Of a stretch of DNA of 64,000 nt, positions 18,159 through 29,492 are shown one piece after another. Below the pieces are notes generated by a model. That model did not search any database, was not told the origin of the DNA, and saw only the letters and a program-made list of their open reading frames with translations. The translations under genes were made by a program, and so were the position numbers. The stretch lies in NCBI GenBank assembly GCA_000341795.1, contig AODO01000030.1, positions 1 through 64,000 on the forward strand. The letters are read 5' to 3'. Origin of the DNA: Rhodococcus triatomae BKS 15-14 (GTDB lineage: Bacteria; Actinomycetota; Actinomycetes; Mycobacteriales; Mycobacteriaceae). Each line of letters begins with the position of its first letter. Within the stretch, counting starts at the first letter, position 1.

Positions 18159-19517
18159 GTGCCGACCACCGGCCCCTCGCGATCGCGACGTCTCGCCGTC
18201 GTCTGCCTCGCCCTCGCCTCGTGCATCGCCTTCGGCTCGGTGGCCGCGGCCTCACCGGATCCGGACACATCGGTGCCACTCGACGTCCCCGCGGCCGGAG
18301 AAATCCTCACCGACCACACCGTCGGCGCTCTGCGCGACGGGAGATTCGCGACACCGCAGGAGATCTGGGACGGACTCGTCGGAGTCGACAGCTTCTTCGA
18401 CGAGCCGGTGCTGCGCGGCGACGAGAAGCCGGGCACCCTGCTGCGATCCGAACCCTTCGACGTCCAGTTCGCGGGCGTGATGCCGGCGCGACTGGACGCG
18501 TGGAAGCTCATGTACGTCACGGAGAACGTGAAGGGCGGCCTGGACATCGCCACCGCCGTCATGATGGTTCCCGAGGACGATCGCGGCGACGCGACCCGTC
18601 CGGTCATCGCCTACCAGGAGGCGAACGACTCCGTCGGCGCGAACTGCCACCCGTCGTCGCAGTGGACCGGCGGTGTGCCCGTCGAGCCGTCCGGATGGTC
18701 GGCGATCGGCCCGCTCACCCAGATGTGGAGCGCCGGAGCGGCGACCGTGATCACCGACGTCGGCAACGACGCCGACCCGGCGCCGCACGGAATCTTCGCC
18801 GGACGCTACGCGGGAATGGCGGTGCTCAACGGCGTCCGTGCCGCGTTCGAGGTCGGCGCCGCGGGCGTCCACACCGGCAGCCCGGTCGGTGCCTTCGGAA
18901 TCGCCGGGGGCGGGGTCGGCGCCGGTTTCGCCGCCGAGTACCAGCCGCACTACGCCCCGGAGATCGATCTGCGGGCCACGGTTCTCGAGGCGATGGTGCC
19001 CGACCAGCGCAGCTTCGTCGACTACTCCGCGGACGGCCTCGGGGCCGGCTTCGCCTTCGCGACCATCCTCGGGCTCGAGGCGCAGTACCCCGAGATGAGA
19101 ATCGACGAGAAGCTCACCCCGGCGGGACGGGCGCTCGCCGACCACTTCCGTGGCAGCTGCCAGATCGCCTACTTCACAACGCCGTTCCTCCCCCTGCACA
19201 CTCTCTTCACCTCCGGAACGCGGCCTGCGGACGTCCCCGAGTTCCAGGCGGTGTTCGCCGACAACGACCTCGGACGCGACAACGCCCCCACCTCCAAGGT
19301 CCTGGTCAGCAACTGCCGAGCCAACGACTCGTTCCTCATGGTCGTCCCGGTGGCGGACACGGCCGCGCTCGTCGAGCGCTACCGGGCGATGGGAACCGAC
19401 GTCACGTACCAGGCCCTCGACTGTTCCGACGCAGTCATGGTCACGCAGCCGTACCGGTGGCTGACCGAGCTGTACGGAATGCACACCGTGGACTGGCTGA
19501 TCCACGAAGTGCAGTGA
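18159..19517 (+). CDS. Secreted LIP-family lipase fold lacking catalytic Ser and His
   Basis: A 452-residue exported protein: signal peptide about residues 1-31 (RRLAVVCLALASCIAFGSVAAA) and the secretory-lipase (LIP) fold, with LLRSEPFDVQFAG, PARLDAWKLMY and GMAVLNGVRAAFE where active relatives have the same blocks. At the nucleophile elbow the family's G-Y-S-G-G-G is G-I-A-G-G-G here, so the nucleophile is Ala249. The C-terminal S-E-H of relatives is S-D-A (Ala425), removing the histidine. An Asp (RAND) remains. It looks like a non-catalytic paralogue, perhaps a lipid-binding or chaperone protein for the next gene (inference). The GTG at 18159 has GGAG upstream. Confidence 0.8.
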   Translation: MPTTGPSRSRRLAVVCLALASCIAFGSVAAASPDPDTSVPLDVPAAGEILTDHTVGALRDGRFATPQEIWDGLVGVDSFFDEPVLRGDEKPGTLLRSEPFDVQFAGVMPARLDAWKLMYVTENVKGGLDIATAVMMVPEDDRGDATRPVIAYQEANDSVGANCHPSSQWTGGVPVEPSGWSAIGPLTQMWSAGAATVITDVGNDADPAPHGIFAGRYAGMAVLNGVRAAFEVGAAGVHTGSPVGAFGIAGGGVGAGFAAEYQPHYAPEIDLRATVLEAMVPDQRSFVDYSADGLGAGFAFATILGLEAQYPEMRIDEKLTPAGRALADHFRGSCQIAYFTTPFLPLHTLFTSGTRPADVPEFQAVFADNDLGRDNAPTSKVLVSNCRANDSFLMVVPVADTAALVERYRAMGTDVTYQALDCSDAVMVTQPYRWLTELYGMHTVDWLIHEVQ

Positions 19518-19602
19518 CACACCGACTCGCCGCGGGACCGCCGACCGGCGACGACGACACCGACCACCCGGGCACGCCCGGAGACACCCGACGGAGACAT
19601 CC

Positions 19603-20865
19603 ATGACCCTGTTCTCTGGGCGGCTCGCACGGCTGCTCGCCGGCACGACGATTCCCGCGGCACTGCTGTCCGCCGCGCTCGTCGTGGTTCCGCCCGCACA
19701 CGCAACGGAACTCGACCAGGTGCTGAACCTGCCCCTGGTCAATCGCCTCGCCGACCGGGCCCCCGGCGGTGTGCACACCGCACTGCCGACGAATCTCACC
19801 GAACTCACCGAACTCGTCGACGCGGCCCGGGCGTCGGGTCGCCCCGCCGAGGAGTACGCGGCGCTGCTGTTCCAGTACCGCCTCGTCCAGGCGACCACCG
19901 AGGCCGGAATAGACCTCGCGGCATGGGATCCGAGCGCGGGCTTCACCGCCAACCGGACGAACATGATGAAGTCGTACCGGTACTACGAGAACTTCCAGAT
20001 CGACCACCGCGAACTCCAGTGGGCGGGCATGGGCGGAATGGTCGGCGGAGACTTCGGCGGCGGCATCGCCGACATCGAACTCGTCAATTCGATCTACGGC
20101 CTTCCCGGCCTCCAGGAGATGGCGAACACGGTGATCACCGCCGTCGAATCGGCATTCGGCCCGGCCGCCACCGCACAGCTCCCCGCCGGCCTCCGAGTAC
20201 TCGCCGAGCGGGCCGGCGACCTCACCGCCGAGGACCTCGACTGGTTCATCCGTCGGGTGGTGATCATGCAGAAGGCGATCTTCGACGACCTGATGCCGAT
20301 GCACTACGCGTACACCCACGAGGGACTGGCGGCGATCGAGGAGTTCCACGACGCCGGACTCGTCCCCGACGACGTACTCGCCGCCTGGTACGACGTCGCG
20401 TCCGGCGATCCTGAGCGCATCGCCGCAGGCAACTCGACGCTGCTGCGCCGCGAGCAGTACACCGTCGTCGGCGACCTGTGGAACGACACCCGCGCCTACC
20501 GCGACGGGCTCGGCGAAGCCCTCACCTACGCAATGACACTCGTCGGCTCGCCGTCGATCGCCGGAGTCCCGGCACTGCGCGAGTTCGAACCCGTCGTCGT
20601 CACCGGAACGCTTCCGGACGGCCGCACCGCTGAGCTGACGACGCCGCTCCCCGCATGGGACTGGTCGATCTTCGACCAGCGGTGGGCGTACGTGAGCACC
20701 GAACTGCTGCCCCGCTACCGGGCGATGGTGGAGAACGACTATCCGGGACTCGTCGACGCGCTGCGGGTGCCGTACGAGCAGCAGTTCGAATCGCAGCGCG
20801 CAACCGCACGAATCCCGCAACTGCTGGAAGAGGTCGCCACGGGTACACGCCTCAGCGTGAACTGA
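19603..20865 (+). CDS. Secreted protein of unknown function
   Basis: A 420-residue protein that I do not recognise. It has a clear signal peptide (LLAGTTIPAALLSAALVVV, cleavage after PPAHA, about residue 34). The mature part is mostly helical, with the Gly-rich stretch AGMGGMVGGDFGGGIADIE near residue 150 and many Tyr/Trp residues (KSYRYYENFQ, MHYAYTHEG). There are no cysteine pairs, lipobox or transmembrane anchor. It starts with ATG at 19603, 85 bp after the pseudo-lipase on the same strand, with GGAG upstream. The pairing suggests joint action outside the cell. Confidence 0.75.
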   Translation: MTLFSGRLARLLAGTTIPAALLSAALVVVPPAHATELDQVLNLPLVNRLADRAPGGVHTALPTNLTELTELVDAARASGRPAEEYAALLFQYRLVQATTEAGIDLAAWDPSAGFTANRTNMMKSYRYYENFQIDHRELQWAGMGGMVGGDFGGGIADIELVNSIYGLPGLQEMANTVITAVESAFGPAATAQLPAGLRVLAERAGDLTAEDLDWFIRRVVIMQKAIFDDLMPMHYAYTHEGLAAIEEFHDAGLVPDDVLAAWYDVASGDPERIAAGNSTLLRREQYTVVGDLWNDTRAYRDGLGEALTYAMTLVGSPSIAGVPALREFEPVVVTGTLPDGRTAELTTPLPAWDWSIFDQRWAYVSTELLPRYRAMVENDYPGLVDALRVPYEQQFESQRATARIPQLLEEVATGTRLSVN

Positions 20866-21045
20866 TCCCGGCGTGCACCGGGCCGTCGACTTCGGTGTGA
20901 CACCGAATCGACCGCGGCCCCTTCGTGATGCTCGCCGGCATTCACCGTTGGGGTGCAGAGCTTTTCGGCACACAGGCACTCGACCGGCTCGTCGTCGACC
21001 CCGACCCCGGGGACGAGCCGGGGCGCGGAACGGGGCGGAACGGGG

Positions 21046-21075
21046 CGGGTCCGCACGGCACTGCATGCGGACCCG
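21046..21075. terminator. Hairpin between the secreted-protein gene and leuB
   Basis: A 10-bp perfect stem (21046-21055 with 21066-21075) with a 10-nt loop, between two convergent genes. The rest of the 244-bp gap (20866-21109) holds GC-rich direct repeats of CGGGGCGGAA and no coding sequence that I can support. Confidence 0.6.
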
Positions 21076-21109
21076 ACCCGGCGTTCGGTGGAGCCGAGAT
21101 CAGCTGCGG

Positions 21110-22123
21110 TCAGAGCGCCGCGGCGATCCGGTCGCCGACCTCGGAGGTCACGATCGGGGCGTCGCCGCGGGCGGCGAGATCGGCCTCGACGGCCCGCTCG
21201 ATCCTCGCGGCGTCGTCCTCACGCCCGAGATGGCGCAGCAGCAGCGCCACGGACAGGATGGCGGCCGTCGGATCGGCGACACCCGTGCCCGCGATGTCGG
21301 GAGCGGAACCGTGCACCGGCTCGAACATCGACGGGTTGGTGCCCGAAGCGTCGATGTTGCCGGACGCGGCGAGACCGATTCCACCGGTGACCGCGCCCGC
21401 AAGGTCGGTGATGATGTCGCCGAACAGGTTGTCGGTGACGATCACGTCGAATCGGCCGGGATCGGTGACCATGTAGATGGTTGCGGCGTCGATGTGGCAG
21501 TACGCCGTCTCCACGTCCGGGTATTCGGCCGCGACGGTCTCGACCGCGCGGGTCCAGATGGCGCCCGCGTTCGAGAGCACGTTCGTCTTGTGGATCAGCG
21601 TCAGGTGCTTGCGCCGGGTCCGGGCGAGTGCGAACGCGTACCGGACCACGCGCTCGGCCCCGAACCAGGTGTTGATCGACACCTCGGTGGCGATCTCGTG
21701 GTCGGTGCCGACGCGGATCGCGCCGCCGTTGCCCGTGTACGGGCCCTCGGTGCCCTCACGGACGACGACGAAGTCGATCTCGGGGTTCGCCGCCAGCGGG
21801 GAGCTCGACCCCGGGTACGTCCGGGCCGGGCGCAGGTTCACGTGATGGTCGAGCAGGAACCGCATGTTCAGCAGGAGACCACGCTCGAGGATTCCCGGGC
21901 CGACGATCCGCGGATCGCCGATCGCGCCGAGCAGGATCGCGTCGTGCCCACGGATCTCCGCGAGCTCCGCCTCGGGCAGCAGCTCACCGGTCTCGTTGTA
22001 GCGCCGGGCACCGAGGTCGTACTCGGTGGTCTCGACGTCGGGAACCAGCGTCCGCAGCACCTTGAGCGCCTCGGCGGTGACCTCGACGCCGATGCCGTCA
22101 CCGGGGATGACCGCAAGCTTCAT
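21110..22123 (-). CDS. leuB: 3-isopropylmalate dehydrogenase
   Basis: Oxidatively decarboxylates 3-isopropylmalate to 2-oxoisocaproate with NAD. The 337-residue protein starts [15 protein letters not shown], has the NAD-adenine loop [19 protein letters not shown] and the substrate region [15 protein letters not shown], the normal IPMDH signatures. The ATG at 22123 follows GAGGAAGAG. It is transcribed in the same direction as serA upstream but is separated by the strong hairpin at 22174-22228, so it probably has its own promoter. Synteny matches Rv2995c. Confidence 0.97.
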   Translation of the reverse strand: MKLAVIPGDGIGVEVTAEALKVLRTLVPDVETTEYDLGARRYNETGELLPEAELAEIRGHDAILLGAIGDPRIVGPGILERGLLLNMRFLLDHHVNLRPARTYPGSSSPLAANPEIDFVVVREGTEGPYTGNGGAIRVGTDHEIATEVSINTWFGAERVVRYAFALARTRRKHLTLIHKTNVLSNAGAIWTRAVETVAAEYPDVETAYCHIDAATIYMVTDPGRFDVIVTDNLFGDIITDLAGAVTGGIGLAASGNIDASGTNPSMFEPVHGSAPDIAGTGVADPTAAILSVALLLRHLGREDDAARIERAVEADLAARGDAPIVTSEVGDRIAAAL

Positions 22124-22173
22124 GAACACACTCTCTTCCTCGTTGAACCGGCCACCCGTGGGGACCGGTGAAT

Positions 22174-22228
22174 CCGGCTGTGGCCGCACCCGTTTCGACT
22201 GTTCGCGAACGGACGCGGCCACAGCCGG
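22174..22228 (-). terminator. Terminator after serA
   Basis: A perfect 14-bp stem (22174-22187 with 22215-22228) with a 27-nt loop that contains the palindrome GTTCGCGAAC. It begins 14 nt past the serA stop and lies within the leuB upstream region. Confidence 0.7.
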
Positions 22229-22242
22229 TCTTCGGTGACCGA

Positions 22243-23835
22243 TCAGGACAGGTCGACCTGCGCGACGCGGGCGTCGAGCTGCTCCACGATCTGCGCGACC
22301 TCGGCGTCGCCGACGACACGGTCGACGCGCAGGATGACGGTTGCGCCCTCACCCTCCGCGTCCTGGCTCAGTGCCGCGGCCTGGATGTCGATGCCCGCGT
22401 TGCCGAGCACGGTGCCGAGGGTGCCGAGCACGCCCGGACGGTCCTGGTAGTGCACCACGATGTTGTGGCCCTCGGCGCGCAGGTCGAAGCTGCGGCTGTT
22501 GACGTTGACGATCTTCTCGACCTGCTGCAGACCGGTGAGAGCGCCGGCGACGGCGGTGACGGTGCCGTCCGCGGCGACCGCGCGCACCTCGACGGCGCTG
22601 CGGTGCGACTGCGCCTCGCTGTGCTTCTCGACCTCGACGCTGACGCCGCGCTGCTCGGCGAGCTGCGGGGCGTTGACGAAGGTGACCGCCTCGTCGCTGC
22701 TGGCGGAGAACAGACCGCGCAGGGCCGCGAGACCGAGGATGTCGACGTTCTCGGCCGACAGCTCACCGGTGACGACGACCTGCACGTTCTGCACCGCCTC
22801 CGGCGAGAGGGTGCCTGCCAGCAGACCGAGCTTGCGCACGAGCTCGAGCCACGGTGCGACCTCTTCGCCGACCGGACCGCCGGAGACGTTGACGGCGTCC
22901 GGCACGAACTCGCCGGCGAGGGCCAGCAGCACGCTCTTCGCGACGTCGGTGCCTGCGCGGTCCTGGGCCTCGGAGGTCGATGCGCCGAGATGCGGCGTGA
23001 CGACGACGTTGTCCAGCTCGAACAGCGGCGAATCGGTGCACGGCTCGGTGTTGAACACGTCGAGACCCGCGGCGCGGACCTTGCCGGAGACGAGTGCGTC
23101 GTGCAGGGCGTCCTCGTCGATCAGGCCACCGCGGGCGGCGTTGACGATGATGACACCGTCCTTGGCCTTCGCGAGGCGCTCGGCGTTGATCAGGCCTGCG
23201 GTCTCCTTCGTCTTCGGCAGGTGCACCGAGATGAAGTCGGCACGCTCGACCAGCTCGTCGATGTCGACCAGCTCGATACCGAGCTGCGCGGCACGGGCGG
23301 CCGGGAGGTAGGGGTCGTACGCGATGAGGTTGGTCTCGAATGCGGCGAGGCGCTGCGCGAACAGCTGGCCGATGCGGCCGAGGCCGACGACGCCGACGGT
23401 CTTGCCGAGGATCTCGGTGCCGTTGAAGCTCGAGCGCTTCCAGGTCTTCTCCCGCAGGGTGCGGTCCGCGGCGGGGATCTGGCGCGCGGTCGAGAGCAGC
23501 AGCGAGACGGCGTGCTCGGCGGCCGAGTGGATGTTGGAGGTCGGTGCGTTGACGACCATGACGCCGCGCTCGGTGGAGGCCGGGATGTCGACGTTGTCGA
23601 GTCCGACGCCGGCGCGGCCGACGATCTTCAGCTTGGTGGCGGCGGCGAGGACCTCGGCGTCGACGGTGGTCGCGGAGCGCACGAGCAGCGCGTCGGCCTC
23701 GGGGACCGCGGCCAGCAGGGCGGGACGGTCCGGCCCGTCCACCCAGCGCACCTCGACGCCGTCACCGAGCGCATCGACGGTCGATTGTGCGAGCTTGTCG
23801 GCGATCAGGACGACGGGACGGCCATTCTGGCTCAC
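22243..23835 (-). CDS. serA: D-3-phosphoglycerate dehydrogenase with ASB and ACT domains
   Basis: First enzyme of serine synthesis (3-phosphoglycerate to 3-phosphohydroxypyruvate, NAD). The 530-residue long form has the NAD-binding [16 protein letters not shown] near residue 145, catalytic stretches [13 protein letters not shown] and [18 protein letters not shown], the intervening ASB domain (about 320-450) and a C-terminal ACT domain ([20 protein letters not shown]) for serine feedback. The GTG at 23835 with GGGGAG upstream is the usual start. A promoter-like TAAGCT lies about 90 nt upstream. It matches Rv2996c. Confidence 0.97.
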   Translation of the reverse strand: MSQNGRPVVLIADKLAQSTVDALGDGVEVRWVDGPDRPALLAAVPEADALLVRSATTVDAEVLAAATKLKIVGRAGVGLDNVDIPASTERGVMVVNAPTSNIHSAAEHAVSLLLSTARQIPAADRTLREKTWKRSSFNGTEILGKTVGVVGLGRIGQLFAQRLAAFETNLIAYDPYLPAARAAQLGIELVDIDELVERADFISVHLPKTKETAGLINAERLAKAKDGVIIVNAARGGLIDEDALHDALVSGKVRAAGLDVFNTEPCTDSPLFELDNVVVTPHLGASTSEAQDRAGTDVAKSVLLALAGEFVPDAVNVSGGPVGEEVAPWLELVRKLGLLAGTLSPEAVQNVQVVVTGELSAENVDILGLAALRGLFSASSDEAVTFVNAPQLAEQRGVSVEVEKHSEAQSHRSAVEVRAVAADGTVTAVAGALTGLQQVEKIVNVNSRSFDLRAEGHNIVVHYQDRPGVLGTLGTVLGNAGIDIQAAALSQDAEGEGATVILRVDRVVGDAEVAQIVEQLDARVAQVDLS

Positions 23836-23997
23836 GAGTGAACTCCCCTGGGTAGGTGTCATGGGCGGATCGTCCGCGAACGGTGGTCGCGGACGGCGCC
23901 CACGAGTTCGTGACCCGGACAGCTTAGTTGCCCCGTCTGCGCTTGATCACCTCGCGGGTGGGTAATACCACATGCTGGACGCGACGGGAAGGGGGCT

Positions 23998-25683
23998 TCA
24001 GCGATTCTCGAATGCCTGGACCGCGGTGTGCAGCGTCGGATAGAAGTGGTCGCTCCCGAACCTCTCCCCCAGCCCGAGCCGCTGCAACTTGTCCTTGACC
24101 GGATCCTTCATCTCCGCGAACACGAGCTCGATTCCGTTGCCGGACAGGTACTGATCGAGCTCGACGAGCTCGTCCATCGCGGTCGTGTCCATCCCGGTCA
24201 TCGGCTCGGCCGCGATGATCACCCACCGCACGGGGTCGGGAGGACGGGTGACGACCCGGCGGACGTAGTCGTCGAAGATGGCCCCGTTCGCGAAGAACAG
24301 CTGCGCGTCGAACCTGATGATCACCAGCCCCGGAATCCGTCGACCCGTCGGATTGCGTTTGATGTCGTGGTAACCGTCTATCCCGGGCACGACGACCAGC
24401 TCGGTGCGGTACGGCCGCCACGCGTGCACCACGACCGCGACGAACGAGAGTGCGATCGCGACGACGATCCCCTCCAGTACGCCGACCAACGCGACGCCGA
24501 GGAACGCAGCGACAGCGAGTGCCGTCTCGACGCGGCTCATCGTCCACATGTGCACGATGCTGCGGATGTCGACGAGCGACGTCGCCGCGACGATCACGAC
24601 CGCGGCGAGAGCCGCCTCCGGGAGGTAGCCGGTGAGTCCGGGCGCGACGAGGATGAACGCGACGATCAGCAACGCGCCGACGACGCCCGTCAACTGCGTT
24701 TTCGCGCCGTTCTGTTCGGCAACCGGCGTCCGGGACGAACTCGCCGACATCGGGAACCCGCCGAGGATGCCGCTGGCGACGTTGGCGGTGCCGATCGCCC
24801 GCATCTCCTGGCTGCCGTCGACGGATTCGCCTCGGCGGGCGGCGAACGTCCGCGACAGCACGCCGGTGTCGGCGAACGCGACCAGAGCGATACCCGCTGC
24901 CGGTCCGATCAACTCGGCGACGTCCGACCACTGCAGACCGCCCAACGCCGGGGCGGGCAGTCCCTGCGGGAGGGCCCCGACCATCGGGATGTCGTCGTCG
25001 AGGCCGAGCAGGTAGGCGACGGCGATGGCGCCGAAGACGGCGACGAGAACGCCGGGGATTCTGCTGTGGAAGAGCTTGAACACGAGAATCACGACGATGC
25101 CGCCGACGCCGATCGCCGCGGCGGTGGGGTCGATCGCTCCGTCGAAGATCGCGGACACCGTCGCCCGTATCTCGTCGACGAGGTTCACCCCGTCGACCGA
25201 GAACCCCAGCAGTTTCGGGATCTGGCTGACGACCACGACGAGGGCGATGCCGTTGAGGTAGCCGAGGCGGATCGGTTTGGACAGCAGGTCGGTGACGAAG
25301 CCGAGTCGGAGGATGCCACCGAGGACCAGGATGGCGCCCATCAGGATCGCGAGCAGTCCGGCGAGGGCCACGGCGCGCTCCGGGTCGCCCGCCGCGAGCG
25401 GGAGGACGGCCGCTCCGATGATCGGCGCGAGTGAGGAGTCGGGGCCGAGGACCAGGATCTTCGACGGCCCCACGAGCGCGTAGACGAGGAGCGGGACGAT
25501 GGTCGCGTACAGACCGGTCTCGGGCGGCAGCCCCGCCGCCTGCGCGTAGCCCATCCCGGCGGGGATCAGCAGCGCGGTGAGCGCGATGCCCGCGGTGATG
25601 TCGGTCCGCAGCCACGACCGCTGGTAGGTTTTCGCGATCTCCACGCCGGGCAGCCACGACCGCATCAATGACTCACGTCTCAT
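23998..25683 (-). CDS. SulP-family anion transporter with STAS domain
   Basis: A 561-residue membrane protein that imports sulfate, bicarbonate or another anion. The SulP core (about residues 25-420) begins ITAGIALTALLIPAGMGYAQ and includes GPSKILVLGPDSSLAP and FPMSASSSRTPVAEQNGAKT. A cytoplasmic STAS domain (about 445-555) follows, with MTGMDTTAMDELVEL at the place of the phosphorylation loop. Substrate is unproven. It begins only 24 bp after a 21-bp perfect hairpin that ends the ilv operon, so its promoter must be compressed into that space or it relies on read-through. It has no counterpart at this place in M. tuberculosis. Confidence 0.92.
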   Translation of the reverse strand: MRRESLMRSWLPGVEIAKTYQRSWLRTDITAGIALTALLIPAGMGYAQAAGLPPETGLYATIVPLLVYALVGPSKILVLGPDSSLAPIIGAAVLPLAAGDPERAVALAGLLAILMGAILVLGGILRLGFVTDLLSKPIRLGYLNGIALVVVVSQIPKLLGFSVDGVNLVDEIRATVSAIFDGAIDPTAAAIGVGGIVVILVFKLFHSRIPGVLVAVFGAIAVAYLLGLDDDIPMVGALPQGLPAPALGGLQWSDVAELIGPAAGIALVAFADTGVLSRTFAARRGESVDGSQEMRAIGTANVASGILGGFPMSASSSRTPVAEQNGAKTQLTGVVGALLIVAFILVAPGLTGYLPEAALAAVVIVAATSLVDIRSIVHMWTMSRVETALAVAAFLGVALVGVLEGIVVAIALSFVAVVVHAWRPYRTELVVVPGIDGYHDIKRNPTGRRIPGLVIIRFDAQLFFANGAIFDDYVRRVVTRPPDPVRWVIIAAEPMTGMDTTAMDELVELDQYLSGNGIELVFAEMKDPVKDKLQRLGLGERFGSDHFYPTLHTAVQAFENR

Positions 25684-25707
25684 CGACCACCTACCTCAGG
25701 AGCGAGA

Positions 25708-25759
25708 AAACCCGATGTCCTCCCGGACAGTGTGCACCGTCCGGGAGGACATCGGGTTT
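25708..25759 (-). terminator. Strong terminator of the ilv operon
   Basis: A perfect 21-bp stem (25708-25728 with 25739-25759) with a 10-nt loop; the AAA/TTT ends give a short U-run. It is the most stable hairpin in the window. Confidence 0.9.
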
Positions 25760-25780
25760 CGACATGCGCTCCGCGCCGGT

Positions 25781-25816
25781 GAGAGATTTTCGCCCTGGTG
25801 AGGGCGAGAATCTCTC
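25781..25816 (-). terminator. First of two tandem terminators after ilvC
   Basis: A 16-bp stem (25781-25796 with 25801-25816) with one G-U pair and a GGTG loop. It lies 17 nt past the ilvC stop and 21 bp from the second hairpin. Confidence 0.85.
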
Positions 25817-25833
25817 AGCGGCAGCGCAGCCGC

Positions 25834-27399
<1,566 letters not shown>

Positions 27400-27403
<4 letters not shown>

Positions 27404-29319
27404 TTGGTGTCCTCCGTAGTCGTGGCGGCGGCCTGCTCGCGCTCCATGGCCTCGTGGATGACGGCGGGCTCGTCCGCCGCCTCGTCCTCGTCGAACAGCG
27501 GACGGATGCCACGCGCGGCCATGATCTCGTCGTTGCTGGTGCCGGCGGCGACCATCGGCCACACCTGCGCGTCCTTGCCGACGATGAAGTCGATGACGAC
27601 CGGGCGGTCGTTGATCGACTGCGCCTCGCGGATCGCGGCCTCGACGTCCTCTTCCCGCTCGACGCGGATCGCATGGCAGCCGAGGGCCTCGCCGAGCTTG
27701 ACGAAGTCGGGAATGCGCACGGCGCCGTGGGTGCCGAGGTTGGTGTTGGAGTAGCGCTCGTCGTAGAAGAGCGTCTGCCACTGGCGGACCATGCCGAGGT
27801 TGCCGTTGTTGATCAGGGCGACCTTGATCGGCACACCCTCGACCGCGCAGGTCGCCAGCTCCTGGTTCGTCATCTGGAAGCAGCCGTCGCCGTCGATGGC
27901 CCACACTTCCTTCTCCGGCGCACCCATCTTGGCGCCCATCGCGGCGGGCACCGCGTAGCCCATGGTGCCGAGCCCGCCGGAGTTGAGCCACGTGCGCGGC
28001 TTCTCGTACTTGACGAACTGCGCCGCCCACATCTGGTGCTGGCCCACACCCGCGCAGTACACGGCGTCGGGGCCGGCGAGCCTGCCGACCGCCTCGATGA
28101 CGAACTCGGGCGACAGCGCGCCGTCGGACGGCTTGCCGTACGCCAGCGGGTAGGTCGTGCGCAGGCCGTTCAGGTACTCCCACCACGCGGTCAGGTCCAT
28201 CGTGGTGCCGGTGGCCTTGTCCGCGCGGATCGCCTCGATCAGTTCGACGATCACCTCACGGCAGTCGCCGACGATCGGCACGTCCGCGTACCGGTTCTTG
28301 CCGATCTCGGCGGGGTCGATGTCGGCGTGGATCACCTTCGCGTCGGGCGCGAAGGAGTCGAGCTGACCGGTGACCCGGTCGTCGAAGCGGGCGCCGAGCG
28401 TGATGAGCAGGTCCGACTTCTGCAGCGCTGCCACGGCCGCGACGGAACCGTGCATGCCGGGCATGCCGCAGTGCAACCGGTGGCTGTCCGGGAACGCACC
28501 GCGGGCCATCAGCGTGGTGACCACGGGGATGCCGGTCAGCTCGGCGAGCTCGAGCAGCTCCGCCGACGCCTCGGCCTTGATCACGCCACCGCCGACGTAG
28601 AACACCGGGGACGTGGACTCGGCGATGAGCCGCGCCGCCTCGCGAACCTGCTTGCCGTGCGGCTTGGAGACCGGACGATATCCGGGCAGGCGCATCTCCG
28701 GCGGCCACGAGAACGTGGTCTGCGCCTGCAGGACGTCCTTCGGGATGTCGACCAGGACGGCACCCGGGCGACCCGAGGACGCCAGGTAGAACGCCTCCGC
28801 CATGATCCGCGGGATGTCGATCCCGTCGGTGATGAGGAAGTTGTGCTTGGTGATCGGCATGGTGATGCCGGAGATGTCCGCTTCCTGGAAGGCGTCCGTG
28901 CCGATCAGCCCACGGCCGACCTGCCCGGTGATCGCAACCACGGGAACCGAGTCCATCTGCGCGTCCGCGAGCGGGGTCACCAGGTTGGTGGCGCCGGGAC
29001 CGGATGTGGCCATGCACACACCGACCTTGCCGGTGGCCTGGGCGTAGCCGGTCGCGGCGTGACCCGCGCCCTGCTCGTGGCGGACGAGAACGTGCCGCAC
29101 CTTGGTGGAGTCGAAGAGTGGGTCGTAGACGGGAAGAACCGCGCCGCCCGGAATGCCGAACACGGTGTCCACCTCGAGCTCCTCGAGGGCGCGGACCACG
29201 GACTGGGCGCCGGTTACCCGCTCGGGGGCGACCTGGCGTCGGGGGGTGGCGGCCGTGGGACCGGGCTGAGCCCCGGTCTTGCGCGGCGTGGGCTGCGGCC
29301 GTGCGGTTGGTGCGCTCAC
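27400..29319 (-). CDS. ilvB: Acetolactate synthase large subunit
   Basis: TDP-dependent condensation of two pyruvates, or pyruvate plus 2-oxobutyrate; committed step for valine, isoleucine and leucine. The 639-residue protein has an N-terminal extension ([16 protein letters not shown]), the catalytic Glu in [17 protein letters not shown], the central FAD-binding region, and the TDP motif [16 protein letters not shown] with [11 protein letters not shown]. The GTG at 29319 follows AGAGGA. Transcription starts about 165 nt upstream and passes a leader peptide and an intrinsic terminator (29365-29400), so attenuation by branched-chain amino acids is likely. Confidence 0.97.
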
Positions 29320-29364
29320 TGGTGATTCCTCTGGTGTTGACGTTTCTGACTGCGTCCGGGCAAC

Positions 29365-29400
29365 AAAAAACCCCCGCCAGCAAGGTCTGCTGTGCGAGGG
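29365..29400 (-). promoter_or_regulatory. Attenuator terminator upstream of ilvB
   Basis: On the ilvB transcript, 29400-29371 folds into a stem of about 12 bp with one bulged A (CCCTCGC, CAGCA with TGCTG, GCGGGGG) and is followed by six U (29370-29365). It is a complete intrinsic terminator inside an untranslated leader, 46 nt before the ilvB start. Confidence 0.88.
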
Positions 29401-29437
29401 TGGCGCGTCGTGCTGTGCGAGTTGACAAAGAATCGAC

Positions 29438-29485
29438 TCAGGCGACGACGCGCCTGCCGATTACGAGCAACTCATTCTGCTTCAC
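29438..29485 (-). CDS. ilvL: Leader peptide of ilvBNC attenuator
   Basis: A 15-codon frame from GTG (29485) to TGA (29438): [15 protein letters not shown]. Six of its codons (Leu Leu Val Ile, then Val Val) are for the amino acids that the operon makes. The GTG is 7 nt after a TACCTT -10 box, so the peptide would be translated from a leaderless mRNA. The RRVV part of the frame pairs with a segment just downstream (10-bp GGCGCGTCGT with ACGACGCGCC), an arrangement in which ribosome stalling would change the folding of the later terminator at 29365-29400. Too short for homology, but frame, content and position agree with known ilvB leader peptides of Actinobacteria. Confidence 0.82.
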   Translation of the reverse strand: MKQNELLVIGRRVVA

Positions 29486-29492
29486 GCGATCG

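Noticed and set aside
21000-21060. CGGGGCGGAA direct repeats as an origin or iteron set
   Set aside because: Only two or three short GC-rich copies occur, and no AT-rich unwinding region or DnaA-type boxes are near.
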